Below are positions 1-6,554 of a stretch of DNA of 6,643 nucleotides, piece after piece; position 1 is the first letter of the stretch, and each line of letters begins with the position of its first letter. Source of the DNA: Allobrachymonas sp. (GTDB taxonomy: Bacteria > Pseudomonadota > Gammaproteobacteria > Burkholderiales > Burkholderiaceae_C); assembly GCA_018054915.1 (NCBI GenBank), contig JAGPIR010000071.1:1-6643 (forward strand). Reading direction: 5' to 3'. The notes below the pieces were generated by a model that was given only the letters and a program-made list of their open reading frames with translations, was not told the DNA's origin and did not search any database. The position numbers and the translations under genes are program-made.

Positions 1-735
1 GGCCAGATGCTCAAGGAATTTGAGGATGCGGTACGTGGCATGAAGACTGGCGAGAGCAAGACTTTCCCGTTGACATTCCCGGTTGAGTACCATGACAAGG
101 CCGTAGCTGGGAAAATGGCCGATTTTCTGGTGACGCTCCATAAAATCGAAGCAGGCCAGTTGCCGGAAGTCGATGGCGTTCTGGCCAAACAACTTGGCGT
201 ACAGGATGGCAGCGTGCAAACCTTGCGGGCGGATATTCGTAAAAATCTGGGACGCGAAGTCAAGAATCGCCTGCAGACACGCAACAAGAATGCCGCCATG
301 GACGCCCTGATCAAAATGGCCGAGTTGGATCTGCCAAAAGTCACGGTTGAATCAGAAATCGATACCATGATCGAAAATGCCCGCGCCGACATGCAGAAGC
401 GCGGAGTGAAAGATGTTTCCAAGATGCAGCTTCCCCCTGAGCTGTTCCGCAATCTGGCTGAACGCCGTGTGCGTCTGGCGTTGATTGTTTCTGCGTTGGT
501 GCAGCAGCACAAGCTGCACGCTACGCTAGAACAAGTCAAGGCGCACATAGAAGAACTGGCTGCTAGTTACGAAAGACCGGAAGAGGTTGTTCGCTGGTAC
601 CAGTCAGATAGCCGCCGTCTGAGTGAAATTGAAGCCATCGTGACTGAAAACAATGTCTCGAATTTTGTGCTGGAAAAAGCCAAAGTGACTCCGAAGAAGG
701 TTGGTTTTGACGAATTGATGGCCAGACAAGGCTGA
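1..735 (+). CDS. tig: Trigger factor, C-terminal part (5' end cut by window)
   Basis: Trigger factor is the ribosome-docked chaperone that first meets nascent chains; it also has peptidyl-prolyl isomerase activity. The frame is open from base 1 and gives 244 codons. Residues 1-50 match the end of the FKBP-like isomerase domain (FEDAVRGMKTGE, FPVEYH, VAGK, VTLHKIE). Residues 51-244 match the helical C-terminal chaperone domain (LGVQDGSV, LPPELF near the middle, YERPEEVV, AKVTPKK and the closing FDELMARQG). E. coli trigger factor is 432 residues, so roughly 190 N-terminal residues, including the ribosome-binding domain, lie outside the window. The visible part has no frameshift. It sits upstream of clpP and clpX, a common proteobacterial order. 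Identity rests on motif recognition along the whole fragment and is firm. Confidence 0.96.
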   Translation, partial: GQMLKEFEDAVRGMKTGESKTFPLTFPVEYHDKAVAGKMADFLVTLHKIEAGQLPEVDGVLAKQLGVQDGSVQTLRADIRKNLGREVKNRLQTRNKNAAMDALIKMAELDLPKVTVESEIDTMIENARADMQKRGVKDVSKMQLPPELFRNLAERRVRLALIVSALVQQHKLHATLEQVKAHIEELAASYERPEEVVRWYQSDSRRLSEIEAIVTENNVSNFVLEKAKVTPKKVGFDELMARQG

Positions 736-911
736 TGACCAGTCTGCCCGAAGGGATCTGGGCTAGCTGAGCCCGTCGCAGCATTCATAACCGTTGCGCG
801 GCGGGTTCCGTCCATTTGCCGGAGGGGGCTTGATCATTCCGCTTGAGGCCGTATATGAAATGGCAAAGACATGAACGCAATGCGGCGCGTAGTGTCTTGC
901 AACAATGCAGC

Positions 912-916
912 AAGGA
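912..916 (+). promoter_or_regulatory. Ribosome binding site that decides the clpP start
   Basis: AAGGA lies 11 bases before the ATG at 928 and is the best Shine-Dalgarno match near the clpP start. It supports 928 over the upstream ATGs at 871 and 880. The in-frame ATGs at 937 and 952 would be further from it. Confidence 0.5.
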
Positions 917-927
917 AAAACCATCCC

Positions 928-1575
928 ATGCAGAACATGAACCAGACACCCATGCGCAACGGCAGCCAGGATACCCATTCCCTGGGTTATGTGCCCATCG
1001 TCATCGAGCAATCAGGCCGTGGCGAGCGGTCGTTTGACATCTATTCACGTCTGCTCAAGGAACGCGTCGTGTTTCTGGTAGGCGAAGTCAATGACCAGAC
1101 TGCTAACTTGGTGGTGGCGCAGTTGCTATTTCTTGAAAGCGAAAATCCTGACAAAGATATTTCGCTCTACATCAACTCGCCCGGCGGCAGTGTTACAGCT
1201 GGCATGTCGATCTATGACACCATGCAGTTCATCAAGCCTGATGTGTCCACCATGTGTCTGGGCTTTGCCGCCAGCATGGGCGCATTCCTGCTGGCCGCGG
1301 GCGCCAAGGGCAAGCGTTACTCCTTGCCCAATTCCAAAATCATGATCCACCAAGTGCTGGGCGGTGCGCACGGGCAAGCAACCGACATTGAAATTCATGC
1401 CCGTGACATTCTGCGCACCAAGGAGCAGATGAACCGCATTCTGGCCGAACGCACCGGGCAGCCGCTGGAGAAAGTGCAAAACGACACCGAGCGCGATTAC
1501 TTCATGACTGCCGATGAGGCCAAAGACTATGGCCTGGTGGATCAGGTGATTGCTCGGCGGGGTGAAACAGTCTGA
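928..1575 (+). CDS. clpP: ATP-dependent Clp protease proteolytic subunit ClpP
   Basis: ClpP is the serine peptidase that forms a double heptameric barrel in the cytoplasm and degrades proteins fed to it by ClpX (or ClpA). With the start at 928 the product is 215 residues, close to the 207 of E. coli. The catalytic triad is visible: Ser116 in GFAASMGAF, His141 in IMIHQVLGG and Asp190 in ERDYFMT, each five residues on from the E. coli proprotein positions. YINSPGGSVTAGMSIYDTMQ and the LLKERVVFL segment are typical of the family. By analogy with E. coli, a short N-terminal propeptide would be removed just before YVPIVIEQ, near residue 20. The frame is open back to an ATG at 871, but that would add 19 residues unlike the family. 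Starts at 937 or 952 remain possible. It lies 192 bases after tig and 62 before clpX, which supplies its partner. Confidence 0.97.
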   Translation: MQNMNQTPMRNGSQDTHSLGYVPIVIEQSGRGERSFDIYSRLLKERVVFLVGEVNDQTANLVVAQLLFLESENPDKDISLYINSPGGSVTAGMSIYDTMQFIKPDVSTMCLGFAASMGAFLLAAGAKGKRYSLPNSKIMIHQVLGGAHGQATDIEIHARDILRTKEQMNRILAERTGQPLEKVQNDTERDYFMTADEAKDYGLVDQVIARRGETV

Positions 1576-1637
1576 TGCGGCATCCTGTCCTGTATTGGCC
1601 ATCTGGTTTTTGATAGTTTCTTATTGCGTACGATCCC

Positions 1638-2939
1638 ATGACATCCCGAAAAGACGCTGGTGACAAAAATGTCCATCATTGCTCGTTCTGCGGAAAATCG
1701 CAAAACGAGGTAGACAAGCTGGTTTCAGGCAGCTATGACGGACAGGCCGTATTCATCTGTGATGAATGCATCACGCAGTGCACCCATATCCTGCGGGAAG
1801 AAAGCCAGGTTAAGGGCGAGGGTGATCCCGCAGCCGTACAAAGCCTTCCGGCACCGTCACAGATCAAGGAAAACCTCGATCAATATGTCATTGGTCAAGA
1901 ACTTGCCAAGCGTACACTCGCCGTTGCCGTCTACAACCATTACAAGCGCTTGTTGCACAAAGATGCCTTGGCTAAGGAGGCTGGGAACAAGGCAGCTTCC
2001 GATGTCGAGCTGGCCAAAAGCAACATTCTTCTTATCGGTCCGACTGGCTCAGGCAAAACGCTACTGGCCCAAACGCTGGCACGCATGCTGCATGTTCCAT
2101 TTGTTATGGCCGATGCCACCACGTTGACTGAAGCGGGCTATGTCGGAGAAGACGTAGAGAACATTATCAGCAAGTTGCTGCAAAGCTGTGATTACGATGT
2201 GGAGAAGGCTCAACGGGGCATTGTGTACATCGACGAAATCGACAAGATCGCCCGTAAATCCGAAAATCCGTCGATTACCAGAGACGTGTCGGGTGAAGGG
2301 GTGCAACAGGCCCTGCTCAAACTGATCGAGGGGACCCGGGCCAGCATTCCACCCCAAGGTGGGCGCAAGCATCCCAACCAGGATTTCCTGCAGGTCGATA
2401 CCAGCAACATGCTGTTCATTTGTGGGGGCGCCTTCGATGGTCTGGAAAAAGTGATCGAACGTCGCACCAGTGGTTCGGGTATGGGCTTTGGTGCTGAAGT
2501 ACGTAGTAAAAAAGATCTGTCGCTCAGCGAAGTGTTCTGCCACATTGAACCGCAGGATCTGATCAAATTTGGTCTCATTCCCGAGTTGATTGGGCGCATG
2601 CCGGTCATTACCGCGCTGGCCGAACTCGATGAATCGGCTCTCGTGAAAATTCTCACGGAGCCCAAAAACGCCCTTATCAAGCAATACCAGAAACTCTTTG
2701 AAATGGAAGGGGTGCAGCTTGAAATTAAGCCAAAGGCTTTGAAGGCCATTGCACAAAAAGCGCTGGAACGTAAGACCGGCGCTCGGGGGCTGCGATCCAT
2801 CCTTGAGCGTGCTCTGCTTGATACCATGTTCGAGTTGCCTGCGATGCGCAATGTGGAGAAAGTGGTGGTGGACGAGTCCTCGATCGAAGAAGACAAGCCG
2901 CCGATGCTGGTTTACCGCTCCAGGGAAAAAAAGGCCTGA
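1638..2939 (+). CDS. clpX: ATP-dependent Clp protease ATP-binding subunit ClpX
   Basis: ClpX is the hexameric AAA+ unfoldase that recognises tagged substrates, unfolds them with ATP and threads them into ClpP. The product is 433 residues, near the usual 420-430. Residues 15-44 form the zinc-binding N-domain (Cys15, Cys18, Cys41, Cys44). The AAA+ module follows: Walker A GPTGSGKT at 134-141, pore-1 loop GYVG at 167-170, Walker B IVYIDE at 195-200, RKH loop at 243-245, LIGR with the arginine-finger residue Arg320, and sensor-2 motif GARGLR at 381-386. The ClpP-docking loop reads MGF (282-284) where E. coli has IGF. No clear Shine-Dalgarno precedes the ATG; it was chosen because it gives a family-like N-terminus just before the zinc finger. 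It follows clpP by 62 bases with no terminator, so the two are probably co-transcribed. Confidence 0.98.
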   Translation: MTSRKDAGDKNVHHCSFCGKSQNEVDKLVSGSYDGQAVFICDECITQCTHILREESQVKGEGDPAAVQSLPAPSQIKENLDQYVIGQELAKRTLAVAVYNHYKRLLHKDALAKEAGNKAASDVELAKSNILLIGPTGSGKTLLAQTLARMLHVPFVMADATTLTEAGYVGEDVENIISKLLQSCDYDVEKAQRGIVYIDEIDKIARKSENPSITRDVSGEGVQQALLKLIEGTRASIPPQGGRKHPNQDFLQVDTSNMLFICGGAFDGLEKVIERRTSGSGMGFGAEVRSKKDLSLSEVFCHIEPQDLIKFGLIPELIGRMPVITALAELDESALVKILTEPKNALIKQYQKLFEMEGVQLEIKPKALKAIAQKALERKTGARGLRSILERALLDTMFELPAMRNVEKVVVDESSIEEDKPPMLVYRSREKKA

Positions 2940-3022
2940 ATAGATAACGGTGCGCGGCATTTTCCGAGCACAGACTGGAATCTGGAACGTAACGGCTAGT
3001 TTCTTTGTCGTGCAAAAACACC

Positions 3023-3050
3023 GCCGCAGCGTCTAAGGCGCTGCATCGGC
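3023..3050 (+). other. GC-rich hairpin downstream of clpX
   Basis: GCAGCG (3026-3031) and CGCTGC (3039-3044) pair perfectly around a 7-base loop, and GCC/GGC can extend the stem after a 3-base bulge. No T-run follows, so it is not a canonical intrinsic terminator. It could protect the clpX mRNA 3' end, help Rho-dependent termination, or have no role. Confidence 0.3.
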
Positions 3051-3220
3051 TCCGTTCCCCGTCTTTCACTGATCCATGGTGGCCCATGGGGGTGGCCTTT
3101 GGGGAAATTGTCTGCATCCTCTAGTGCTTTCGTTGTGTTCACATGTTTTGATCTCTCTTGGACGACCAAACGTGGCTGTACGAAAAGCAGTGCAAGCGTT
3201 ATTTTGACAATACCCTTACG

Positions 3221-3249
3221 CTTGAAATACCCAGTGGTATCCCCATAAT
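3221..3249 (+). promoter_or_regulatory. lon promoter: sigma-32 heat-shock type, overlapping sigma-70 match
   Basis: CTTGAAA (3221-3227), a 13-base spacer and CCCCATAAT (3241-3249) match the sigma-32 (RpoH) consensus CTTGAAA / CCCCATnT almost perfectly. The same bases can be read as a sigma-70 promoter: TTGAAA (3222-3227), 16 bases, CATAAT (3244-3249), each five of six consensus positions. Transcription would begin near 3255-3257, leaving a leader of about 55 bases before the lon ATG. lon is a classic RpoH target in E. coli, so context and motif agree. The spacer holds a perfect dyad, ATACC-CAGT-GGTAT (3227-3240). Confidence 0.85.
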
Positions 3250-3311
3250 AAATACGGAACGTGTTGGTCGTGCGGCCGCGCGGTAGCTTCTTTCTTTTTT
3301 GGGCTTGTCTC

Positions 3312-5768
3312 ATGTCCGATTTCACCGATTTTCCCGCCGAATCCCTAGAGTTGCCGATGTTGCCGCTGCGTGATGTGGTGGTCTTCCCGCACATGGTGAT
3401 CCCGCTGTTTGTCGGACGCACCAAGAGCATTCACGCTCTGGAAGCAGCCATGGAGTCTGACAAGGTCATCATGCTGGTGGCGCAAAAGTCTGCTTCACAA
3501 GAGGAGCCCGCAGCGTCCGACATGCATGACACGGGCTGCATTGCATCCATATTGCAACTACTCAAGCTACCTGACAATACAGTGAAGGTACTCGTTGAGG
3601 GGAAGCAGCGCGCGCGAGTAGAGGCCGTTACCGACGGCGAAAAATATTTTTCTGCCAGAGTGCAGCCCATGTCTGCACCTGCGGCAGGGGATTTGCCGGC
3701 TGAAGAGCAGGGTGAACTCGAAGCCCTGCGTCGCGCCGCCATGCAATCATTCGAGCAGTATGTCAAGCTCAACAAGAAAATTCCCTCGGAAATCCTCCAG
3801 TCGATTGCCAACATCGAGGATCCTGGCCGGCTTGCCGACACCATTTCGGCCCATCTGCCGCTGGAACTGAACTACAAACAGCAAGTTCTTGACGAGTCCA
3901 GTGTGCACAGACGCCTGGAAATGCTTTTTGCCAAACTCGAGCAGGAAGTTGAAATTCTCAATGTGGACAAGCGTATCCGTGGGCGGGTGAAGCGTCAGAT
4001 GGAGAAAAGCCAGCGTGATTTTTACCTCAATGAGCAGGTAAAGGCTATTCAGAAGGAGCTGGGTGAAGGAGAGGATGGCGCTGACATTGAAGAGCTTGAG
4101 AAAAAAATCAAACAGGCCAGGATGCCCAAGGCTGCTTTGAGCAAGGCCGAATCTGAACTCAAGAAACTCAAGCTGATGTCGCCGATGTCGGCTGAAGCCG
4201 GAGTGGTGCGCAATTACCTCGATGTGCTGATTGGCCTTCCATGGAGCAAGCGCACAAAAATCAAGAAGGATTTGGCTGCCGCGGAAACCATTCTCAATGC
4301 TGATCACTATGGTTTGGATCGCGTCAAGGACCGCATTCTGGAATACTTGGCGGTGCAGCAGCGGGTTGATAAGTTGAAAGCTCCCATCCTTTGTTTGGTC
4401 GGGCCGCCTGGTGTTGGCAAAACCTCACTTGGTCAGTCCATTGCCAAGGCTACGGGACGCAAATATGTGCGCATGGCGTTGGGAGGCATGCGCGACGAAG
4501 CGGAAATCCGTGGCCACCGGCGCACCTATATTGGGGCGCTGCCGGGCAAGATTTTGCAAAATCTCGGTAAGGCTGGTACACGCAATCCGCTGTTTTTGCT
4601 GGATGAGATTGACAAGCTTGGTGCAGACTTTCGTGGCGACCCCTCCAGCGCTTTGCTGGAGGTGCTTGATCCCGAACAGAATCACACTTTTGCCGACCAT
4701 TACGTCGAGCTGGATTTCGATCTGAGTGAAGTGATGTTCGTGGCAACTTCCAACTCCATGAACATTCCTCCGGCTTTGCTGGATCGCATGGAAGTTATCC
4801 GCCTGTCGGGATACACCGAAGACGAAAAGGCCCATATCGCCCGGAAATACCTGCTTCCCAAGCAGTTCAAGAGCAACGGCATTCAGGACGGCGAGCTTGA
4901 GGTGACCGAAGCGGCGGTGCGCGACATCGTGCGTTATTACACGCGAGAGGCTGGTGTACGCTCGCTGGAGCGCGAACTGTCGAAAATTTGCCGCAAAGTT
5001 ATCAAGTCGGTGCAACTGCGAAAGGCTGTTGGCAAACAGGTAGTCACACCGGAAAACCTGCATGACTATCTGGGTGTGCGCCGTTATACCTATGGCCGTG
5101 CTGAAGAGCAAAATACCGTCGGACAGGTCATGGGCCTGGCTTGGACGGAGGTAGGCGGCGACCTATTGACCATCGAGGCGGCCACCATGCCCGGCAAAGG
5201 CAACATCATCCGTACCGGCTTGTTGGGGGAGGTGATGAAAGAATCGGTCGAGGCGGCGCGTACCGTCGTGCGTAGCCGGGCAGCGCAGTTGGGCATAGCC
5301 GAGGATGCCTTTGACAAGCGCGATATCCATATCCACGTGCCGGATGGCGCTACTCCTAAGGATGGGCCCAGCGCAGGTGCTGCCATGACCACCGCCCTCG
5401 TTTCCGCATTGACGGGTATTCCCGTGCATGCTGACGTTGCCATGACCGGGGAAATAACCTTGCGGGGGGAGGTTACCATTATCGGTGGCCTCAAGGAAAA
5501 GCTGCTGGCGGCCTTGCGCGGTGGTATTCGCAAGGTCATCATTCCCCAGGAAAACGTCAAGGACCTGCAGGAAATTCCCGACAATGTGAGAGAAGGACTT
5601 GAGATCATTCCTGTGCGATGGATTGACGAAGTGTTGGCGGTTGCGTTGGAAACACAGCCGCAGCCGCTTCTTTTGCCGTCACAAGCGTTTGAGGATGCTC
5701 CACTGGCTTCAGGCAATGCTGACAAATCTGGCAAGATACGCAGCAAGCGTCAGGCAGTGAAGCATTAA
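3312..5768 (+). CDS. lon: ATP-dependent Lon protease (LonA type)
   Basis: Lon is a cytoplasmic homohexameric AAA+ serine protease that degrades misfolded proteins and selected regulators. The product is 818 residues, against 784 in E. coli. In order: an N-terminal substrate-binding domain (about 13-205, opening LPMLPLRDVVVFPHMVIPLFV in shortened family form), a charged helical and coiled-coil stretch (about 205-310), the AAA+ module with Walker A GPPGVGKT (364-371) and Walker B LLDEID with Asp431 and Glu432, then the protease domain with the Ser687-Lys730 dyad in PKDGPSAG and GGLKEKLLAA. About 35 C-terminal residues past the protease domain are rich in Gln, Pro, Ser and Lys and look like a variable tail. 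The frame is open back to a GTG at 3261, but that would add 17 atypical residues almost at the predicted transcript start, so the ATG at 3312 is preferred. No Shine-Dalgarno is visible. Heat-shock control is indicated by the promoter at 3221-3249. Confidence 0.98.
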   Translation: MSDFTDFPAESLELPMLPLRDVVVFPHMVIPLFVGRTKSIHALEAAMESDKVIMLVAQKSASQEEPAASDMHDTGCIASILQLLKLPDNTVKVLVEGKQRARVEAVTDGEKYFSARVQPMSAPAAGDLPAEEQGELEALRRAAMQSFEQYVKLNKKIPSEILQSIANIEDPGRLADTISAHLPLELNYKQQVLDESSVHRRLEMLFAKLEQEVEILNVDKRIRGRVKRQMEKSQRDFYLNEQVKAIQKELGEGEDGADIEELEKKIKQARMPKAALSKAESELKKLKLMSPMSAEAGVVRNYLDVLIGLPWSKRTKIKKDLAAAETILNADHYGLDRVKDRILEYLAVQQRVDKLKAPILCLVGPPGVGKTSLGQSIAKATGRKYVRMALGGMRDEAEIRGHRRTYIGALPGKILQNLGKAGTRNPLFLLDEIDKLGADFRGDPSSALLEVLDPEQNHTFADHYVELDFDLSEVMFVATSNSMNIPPALLDRMEVIRLSGYTEDEKAHIARKYLLPKQFKSNGIQDGELEVTEAAVRDIVRYYTREAGVRSLERELSKICRKVIKSVQLRKAVGKQVVTPENLHDYLGVRRYTYGRAEEQNTVGQVMGLAWTEVGGDLLTIEAATMPGKGNIIRTGLLGEVMKESVEAARTVVRSRAAQLGIAEDAFDKRDIHIHVPDGATPKDGPSAGAAMTTALVSALTGIPVHADVAMTGEITLRGEVTIIGGLKEKLLAALRGGIRKVIIPQENVKDLQEIPDNVREGLEIIPVRWIDEVLAVALETQPQPLLLPSQAFEDAPLASGNADKSGKIRSKRQAVKH

Positions 5769-5819
5769 GTTTTTGCTGATTGATGCCACTGCGGCAGCAG
5801 GAAGGGCAAAGTTAGCCGG

Positions 5820-5825
5820 TATAAT
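5820..5825 (+). promoter_or_regulatory. -10 box of the tRNA-Gly/tRNA-Cys operon promoter
   Basis: A perfect TATAAT ends 14 bases before the first base of tRNA-Gly, so transcription would start about 8 bases upstream of the mature tRNA. No good -35 box is visible at 16-18 bases. The bases after the -10 are GC-rich, as in stringently controlled stable-RNA promoters, though that control is an inference. Confidence 0.6.
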
Positions 5826-5839
5826 TCAAGGCTTGCGTT

Positions 5840-5915
5840 GCGGGAATAGCTCAGTTGGTAGAGCGCAACCTTGCCAAGGTTGAGGTCGCGAGTTCGAGCC
5901 TCGTTTCCCGCTCCA
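5840..5915 (+). tRNA. tRNA-Gly (anticodon GCC)
   Basis: This 76-base gene folds into a full cloverleaf. The acceptor arms GCGGGAA and TTCCCGC pair, the D arm is GCTC/GAGC, and the anticodon stem CAACC/GGTTG carries the loop TTGCCAA with anticodon GCC, reading GGC and GGU. The T arm GCGAG/CTCGT has the loop TTCGAGC. Discriminator T and an encoded CCA close it. It is followed 59 bases later by tRNA-Cys in the same transcription unit. Confidence 0.97.
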
Positions 5916-5974
5916 CGATGATTTTCGTCGAGCCAACCATGTCATCATCTGTGGGTTGGTGGCATCTTTTTCAT
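5916..5974 (+). other. Spacer between the tRNA genes, with two hairpins
   Basis: CGATGA/TCGTCG (5916-5921 with 5925-5930, one G-U pair) can form a small hairpin directly after the tRNA-Gly CCA. CCAACC (5933-5938) pairs with GGTTGG (5954-5959) around a 15-base loop, with TTTTT (5967-5971) seven bases after it. The second could act as a leaky terminator or as a processing signal; the long loop and the offset T-run make it weak. Confidence 0.3.
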
Positions 5975-6048
5975 GGCGCGGTAGCAAAGCGGTTATGCAC
6001 CGGATTGCAAATCCGAGTAGGTCGGTTCGACTCCGGCCCGCGCCTCCA
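5975..6048 (+). tRNA. tRNA-Cys (anticodon GCA)
   Basis: This 74-base gene folds into a cloverleaf. The acceptor arms GGCGCGG and CCGCGCC pair perfectly, the 3-bp D arm is GCA/TGC, and the anticodon stem CCGGA/TCCGA carries the loop TTGCAAA with anticodon GCA. The T arm is GTCGG/CCGGC with the loop TTCGACT, and discriminator T with encoded CCA follows. The short D stem is normal for bacterial tRNA-Cys. The Gly-Cys order recalls the E. coli glyW-cysT-leuZ operon, but no leucine tRNA follows before the terminator. Confidence 0.97.
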
Positions 6049-6057
6049 AATAAAATC

Positions 6058-6092
6058 AAGCACTTAGCGCAGAAATGCCTAGGTGCTTTTTT
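6058..6092 (+). terminator. Intrinsic terminator of the tRNA operon
   Basis: AAGCACTTAG (6058-6067) pairs with CTAGGTGCTT (6079-6088) with one G-U pair. An inner GCA/TGC stem is capped by a GAAA tetraloop, and the T-run continues to 6092. It begins 9 bases after the tRNA-Cys CCA and ends the operon. Confidence 0.92.
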
Positions 6093-6220
6093 CTTGGTGA
6101 CGAACGATGTAAGGGCGGATGTAAGACGATTTTGGAAATTTACCAAGGTTTAGCAATACCCTCTCGATAGGCTCCGCAGCGACATAGCACCTAAACAGGA
6201 CCTTGAGCACGTGATGTGAA

Positions 6221-6239
6221 AGTCCGCCCAAGGCGGATT
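6221..6239 (-). terminator. Possible terminator for the broken minus-strand gene
   Basis: TCCGCC and GGCGGA (6223-6228 and 6232-6237) form a GC-rich stem with a 3-base loop, extended by a G-U and an A-T pair. Read on the minus strand it lies about 63 bases past the stop at 6303 and is followed by only three T residues, so it would be a weak terminator. Confidence 0.35.
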
Positions 6240-6302
6240 GCCATCATCCAAAATAGGCCGACCGTTGACAGCTGCGTCACCAAGGCCGGTCAGCAAGCCC
6301 GT

Positions 6303-6513
6303 CTATTTCTCCGCTGCAGACAGTTGGTTGGCCTCTTCGGCAAGTGAAAACTGGCTTGACTCCAAGCTCCAATATTGGGTCGCCTGAATCGTGCCCAGCT
6401 GTTGCCCATGTTTTTCATGCAATGCCCGGGTTAGAGCATTGAGCGAGTCGTAGGTCAGACCATCTGCGTCCCATGTGAATCGTCCCTCCCCAGCGAAACT
6501 GGCTTTGCGGTCT
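6303..6513 (-). pseudogene. C-terminal remnant of an unrecognised gene, cut by an IS
   Basis: The minus strand encodes about 70 residues in one open frame ending in TAG at 6303-6305: QDRKASFAGEGRFTW, then a GLTYDSLNALTRAL segment, a YWSLE segment and the tail ANQLSAAEK. The frame runs on into the apparent IS end, where it would gain an unrelated N-terminus, so I read this as the surviving 3' end of a gene interrupted by the element. I do not recognise the family with confidence. The pattern of a short strand-rich opening, a 'dG-Y-SL-AL' helix start and a late Tyr-Trp faintly recalls small C-terminal modules such as RAMA or DUF4357 in restriction-modification and nuclease proteins. That is a resemblance by eye only. 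Coding is supported by the open frame and a protein-like composition, not by homology. Confidence 0.5.
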
Positions 6514-6554
6514 TGACGACGTCCCCCCAGATTTGAGTAGCGTCTGACTCTGGA

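Larger units (their letters stand above)
2940..3311 (+). other. 372-base clpX-lon intergenic region and lon leader
   Basis: I find no credible gene here: the open frames crossing it on the minus strand are antisense to clpX or lon and have no family signature. It holds a GC-rich hairpin near 3023-3050, a GGTGGCC direct repeat (3078-3084 and 3091-3097) around the palindrome CCCATGGG, the lon promoter at 3221-3249, and a leader containing the palindrome GCGGCCGC followed by a pyrimidine-rich run up to the lon ATG. The 281 bases before the promoter have no clear function. Confidence 0.6.

Noticed and set aside
760..774. Hairpin GGGCT-AGCTG-AGCCC after tig as a terminator
   Set aside because: The stem is only 5 bp and no T-run follows, so it does not support termination between tig and clpP.
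830..857. Possible clpP promoter TTGATC-N16-TATATG
   Set aside because: Only four of six bases match in each box; an internal promoter here is plausible but the sequence does not establish it.
1126..1602. 158-residue minus-strand open frame opposite clpP
   Set aside because: Antisense to the catalytic core of clpP, with no recognisable domain.
2061..2960. 299-residue minus-strand open frame opposite clpX
   Set aside because: It lies almost wholly antisense to a clear clpX gene, has no recognisable domain, and reflects the codon pattern of the real gene.
3747..5746. Several minus-strand open frames of 137-228 residues opposite lon
   Set aside because: All lie inside the intact lon gene, overlap one another and have no family signature.
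5826..6146. 106-residue minus-strand open frame across both tRNA genes
   Set aside because: It is antisense to the two tRNAs; peptides such as GRSRTDLLGF and RGSNSRPQPWQ are well-known false proteins translated from tRNA complements.
6260..6291. Nested dyad GACCG...CGGTC with inner TGAC/GTCA
   Set aside because: The arms are short and unequally spaced, it matches no known site, and it is within chance expectation.
6049..6513. Integration site (att repeat) of an island at the tRNA-Cys 3' end
   Set aside because: No second copy of the tRNA 3' end and no integrase gene is visible in the window.
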